A DNA stretch of 9,367 nt. It comes from Gammaproteobacteria bacterium (GTDB lineage Bacteria > Pseudomonadota > Gammaproteobacteria > Nitrosococcales > Methylophagaceae). The translations under genes and the position numbers were made by a program. How positions within the stretch are numbered: position 1 is the first letter of the stretch; every line of letters starts with the position of its first letter. Below are positions 6,369 to 9,367 of this stretch, in pieces. Under the pieces are notes generated by a model, which was not told where the DNA came from, searched no databases, and saw only the letters and a program-made list of their open reading frames with translations. The DNA lies in NCBI GenBank assembly GCA_002402245.1, contig NVVP01000071.1, positions 1 through 9,367 on the forward strand. Direction: 5' to 3'.

Positions 6369-6405
6369 AATTACTTCTCTATATTCTGTATAAAAATTAG
6401 TGCGG

Positions 6406-9228
6406 CTATTTTACCGTATTTCCACGGTGCGCATTAAACCAACGCTGCCAGATAGCCCTAACTTGTGGCTGATAGATTGCCACATCTGCAACCGGTACCA
6501 TCGCTGGTACCTCCTGCAATACGCAGTGATTGGCTAAATTGCGATAAAAACGATAAGCCCCTGCTAATACGGCGCTATCTTCTTCACTCAATTTACCCGA
6601 TGTCTTTAATGCACTAAGGATCCTAATATTATCGCTATAAAGTAACAATTCAGGCAAGGTTTTTGACCATGCCAACACCGAATACTGCACTAGGAATTCA
6701 ATATCGGTAATACCGCCAACACCTTGCTTTAAGTCAAATAAGCTCTCAGTACTTTTATCTAACTGTCCTCGCATTTTGGCTCGCATATCGGCAACGTCAG
6801 TAATCAATGCTTGCTCATCTCGCTGTCTCGACATCACCTCTTGCCTAATATCGAGTAACTTCTGCGCTAATTGGCTATCTCCAGCAACACTTCTAGCCCG
6901 AACTAATGCCTGATGCTCCCATGTCCATGCATCATCTTGTTGATATTCGGCAAAGCCTGATAATGCAGCCACCAGCAAGCCGGATAAACCATTAGGTCGC
7001 AGACGCATATCAATCTCGTACAAAATACCGGCCGAGGTGGTCGTATTGAGGAGATGAATCATTCGTTGAGCTAATCGCGTATAAAACATGGCCGAATCTA
7101 TTGGCTTGTCACCATCGGTCATTCCTTGAACAGTATCATCAAAAATAAATACTAAGTCTAAATCCGAACCGTAACCTAGCTCTAAGCCGCCTAACTTGCC
7201 GTAGGCCAATATAGTGAAGCCACATTGACTTAAGTCATCGTTATCCGTGCAAGGTGGTCGTCCATGTTTATCCACAAGATGACGCCAAACTAGTTTCATC
7301 ACTTGGTCCAACTGAAGTTCGGCTAGTTCAGACAGTTGGTCACCTACTCGCATCAAAGGTAATACATCAGTGATATCAGCTGCGGCAACATGCAATGATG
7401 CTATCTGCTTAAACTCACGTAATAAATACATTTGTTGTTCAAGATCACCTTCATCAACCGAAGCTAAACATTGCTCTAAAGCGCTTTGTTGTTGCTGTCG
7501 ATTAGGCACATCATATAAGGTACGAGGATCGAGTAATTCATCCAGTAAAACAGGATGCCGAGTAAGCTGTTTACTGATAAACGGGCTGGCTGCACACAAT
7601 TTAACTAATTGAGAAAGCGCTAAGGGGTTTTCAACTAAAAGCGCCATATATGATGATCGACGCATCACCGCTTCTAATAATGTTATTAGTCGATCAAGGC
7701 TGCTGTCAGGGTTTCTAACAATGGCTGCTGCTTGAATTAATAATGGCAATAATTTTTCTAAACGATCTCGTTCTGTCACACCCAAATTACGACAGGTATG
7801 ACTAGTCAATAAACTATCCACTAAACCCAAACATCGCTCAGAATGACTAAAGCCTAAATCATGTAGATAATCTATTTTTTCTTCATCAGTCGAAATAAAG
7901 AAAGACACCTTACCTTGTTCATTATCTTCTCTTTGTGGTGAAGTAAGCACTTGCTCAAAATGTTGTTGAACTTTATCGCGGTGATCCATTAATACCTGAT
8001 AAAAATCAGCCCATGTAGTAAAGCCCATTAAACTGGCTATACGTAATTTACCTTCATCATCATCAGGTAATTCATGTGTTTGTTTATCCTCCCACGCTTG
8101 AATACGATGCTCTGTCCGACGCAAAAAATCATAGGCCGTATGCAGTTCATCAAAGGCATATTCTGACAACACACTACGCTTAGCTAATAAATCTAAAATG
8201 GTCAAAATAGGTCGTTGCTGCAAAGGCAGGTCACGGCCACCATAAATTAACTGAAACACTTGGCCGATAAATTCAATCTCACGAATACCGCCCGCGCCTA
8301 GTTTGATATTTTCTTCCATGCCCTTACGTTTCAATTGCGCCACGATCAATGACTTCATTTCACGTAAAGAATCGAACACACCATAATCAAGGTAACGGCG
8401 ATAAACAAAGGGCCGTAGCAAATCCATGATTTCTTTTTTAGCGTGTGTTGTGCCCGTCACTGCACGCGCTTTGATCATCGCATAGCGTTCCCACTCACGA
8501 CCTTGGGTTTGGTAATAGTCTTCCATTGAATCAAAACAGGCGGCTAATACGCCACTGTCACCAAAAGGACGTAAACGCATATCCACTCGAAATACAAACC
8601 CATCCACTGTGACATTATCTAAAGATTGAATTAACTTTCTACTCAGACGAATAAAGAACTCCTCATTGGATAACTCTTTACGCCCCCCCTGTGTATCACC
8701 TCTTTTCGGATAAGTGAAAATTAAATCAATATCAGATGACAAGTTAAGCTCACCCGCTCCTAGTTTGCCCATTGCCAGCACTACTAGAAATTGTTCATTG
8801 CCCTCAGCATCAACGGGTGTGCCCAATTGCTCTATCTGCCACCGATGCAATAAAGCTAAAGATTGAGAAATACAGGCATCCGCCATGGCAGATAAGTCAC
8901 GAACTGTTTCAGCTAAATCAGCCCAACCCGCTAAGTCTCGCCAAATAATCCGCACCATTTCTCGTTGACGAAAATAACGAAGTCGCTGCTGCAAGCCTGT
9001 TTCATCCTCCACCTCAGCCAAGGCATGCTGTAACAGGTCAGTATAACTATCAGCCTGATAAATACGACTAATATCAGCTGAGCTTATTAACTCCTCAGCA
9101 CGCTCACGATTACGCTCGCCCCACTGTGTGGCATAGTCACTACCCATCAATACCTGTTGGGCCGATTCATATAATGCATGACCCGTGGGTATTAAGCTTT
9201 GCCATTGTTCTGATAGTTGATTACTCAC
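6406..9228 (-). CDS. glnE: Bifunctional glutamine synthetase adenylyltransferase / adenylyl-removing enzyme
   Basis: GlnE attaches AMP to glutamine synthetase when nitrogen is plentiful and removes it when nitrogen is scarce, under control of PII protein. At 940 residues it is full length (E. coli has 946). The N-terminal adenylyl-removing domain has AMGKLGAGELNLSSDIDLIF (152-171), with metal ligands Asp166 and Asp168 and a third acid in FRVDMRLRPFG (213-223). GGIREIEF (313-320) closes that half. The C-terminal adenylylating domain repeats the pattern as AYGKLGGLELGYGSDLDLVF (675-694), with Asp689 and Asp691, EIDMRLRPNG (738-747) and GGITDIEF (838-845). Both active sites therefore look intact. 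The start is GTG at 9226-9228, with GGGGA at 9238-9242 nine bases upstream; a TGA at 9262-9264 closes the frame, and no in-frame ATG lies between. Downstream lies ilvE. Confidence 0.98.
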   Translation of the reverse strand: MSNQLSEQWQSLIPTGHALYESAQQVLMGSDYATQWGERNRERAEELISSADISRIYQADSYTDLLQHALAEVEDETGLQQRLRYFRQREMVRIIWRDLAGWADLAETVRDLSAMADACISQSLALLHRWQIEQLGTPVDAEGNEQFLVVLAMGKLGAGELNLSSDIDLIFTYPKRGDTQGGRKELSNEEFFIRLSRKLIQSLDNVTVDGFVFRVDMRLRPFGDSGVLAACFDSMEDYYQTQGREWERYAMIKARAVTGTTHAKKEIMDLLRPFVYRRYLDYGVFDSLREMKSLIVAQLKRKGMEENIKLGAGGIREIEFIGQVFQLIYGGRDLPLQQRPILTILDLLAKRSVLSEYAFDELHTAYDFLRRTEHRIQAWEDKQTHELPDDDEGKLRIASLMGFTTWADFYQVLMDHRDKVQQHFEQVLTSPQREDNEQGKVSFFISTDEEKIDYLHDLGFSHSERCLGLVDSLLTSHTCRNLGVTERDRLEKLLPLLIQAAAIVRNPDSSLDRLITLLEAVMRRSSYMALLVENPLALSQLVKLCAASPFISKQLTRHPVLLDELLDPRTLYDVPNRQQQQSALEQCLASVDEGDLEQQMYLLREFKQIASLHVAAADITDVLPLMRVGDQLSELAELQLDQVMKLVWRHLVDKHGRPPCTDNDDLSQCGFTILAYGKLGGLELGYGSDLDLVFIFDDTVQGMTDGDKPIDSAMFYTRLAQRMIHLLNTTTSAGILYEIDMRLRPNGLSGLLVAALSGFAEYQQDDAWTWEHQALVRARSVAGDSQLAQKLLDIRQEVMSRQRDEQALITDVADMRAKMRGQLDKSTESLFDLKQGVGGITDIEFLVQYSVLAWSKTLPELLLYSDNIRILSALKTSGKLSEEDSAVLAGAYRFYRNLANHCVLQEVPAMVPVADVAIYQPQVRAIWQRWFNAHRGNTVK

Positions 9229-9367
9229 GTACTTTATTCCCCACCATAATGATCTATTAATTCACTTTTATCTTAATTGGAAAACAGCCTAATTACACTC
9301 AGTCTACCTTATCCGATTAGCTCTCAACAATACGATTTTTAGACCAAAAACAAACAAAATAGTTATG
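9229..9367. other. Upstream region of glnE to window edge
   Basis: These 139 AT-rich bases hold the glnE ribosome site (GGGGA at 9238-9242). I see no convincing sigma70 promoter; TGTAAT at 9291-9296 on the minus strand is a fair -10 but lacks a matching -35. No sigma54 -24/-12 pair (GG-N10-GC) stood out. No gene is supported here. Confidence 0.5.

Noticed and set aside
7370..7612. Plus-strand open frame inside glnE with many cysteines
   Set aside because: The Cys and Ser richness comes from reversing Gln- and Ala-rich GlnE coding sequence; it is not a real cysteine-rich peptide.
9365..9367. ATG at the right edge as the start of a divergent gene
   Set aside because: Only three bases are visible, and no ribosome site precedes them.

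Overview
The window looks like a piece of a gammaproteobacterial chromosome with moderately low GC (about 40% by eye). The pointers are the order glnE-ilvE-yebC-ruvC-ruvA on one strand, full-length two-domain GlnE and an IlvE of the class I bacterial type. The yebC-ruvC-ruvA-ruvB order is typical of gammaproteobacteria, and glnE next to ilvE is known from pseudomonads. The low GC and the DapD type would fit a marine Thiotrichales-like lineage (Methylophaga or Cycloclasticus relatives), but that is a weak guess.

Reading along the minus strand from the right edge: glnE (GTG start), ilvE, yebC, ruvC and ruvA lie head to tail with gaps of 37, 79, 7 and 46 bases. dapD follows after 61 bases and seems to have its own promoter. 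Next comes a plus-strand pair of membrane-associated genes, DUF2157 and a GDYXXLXY-family protein, which overlap by four bases and converge on dapD at a shared hairpin terminator. At the left edge the minus strand resumes with ruvB, which is cut off by the window after 181 codons. The 152-base gap between ruvB and the DUF2157 gene is a divergent promoter region.

Functionally, RuvA and RuvB form the Holliday-junction branch-migration motor and RuvC is the resolvase. YebC belongs to the YebC/PmpR/TACO1 family, linked to translation and regulation. GlnE sets glutamine synthetase activity by adenylylation and deadenylylation, and IlvE moves amino groups between glutamate and branched-chain amino acids. 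DapD works in the succinylase branch of lysine and diaminopimelate synthesis. The DUF2157/GDYXXLXY pair has no established function.

Most of the window is conserved housekeeping. The unusual part is 546-3416. There ruvB is separated from ruvA by a dapD that resembles the actinobacterial type and by an oppositely oriented, self-contained two-gene membrane cassette with its own promoter, an operator-like palindrome and a terminator. I found no CRISPR array, mobile element, tRNA or rRNA, and no gene-free stretch over 300 bases.
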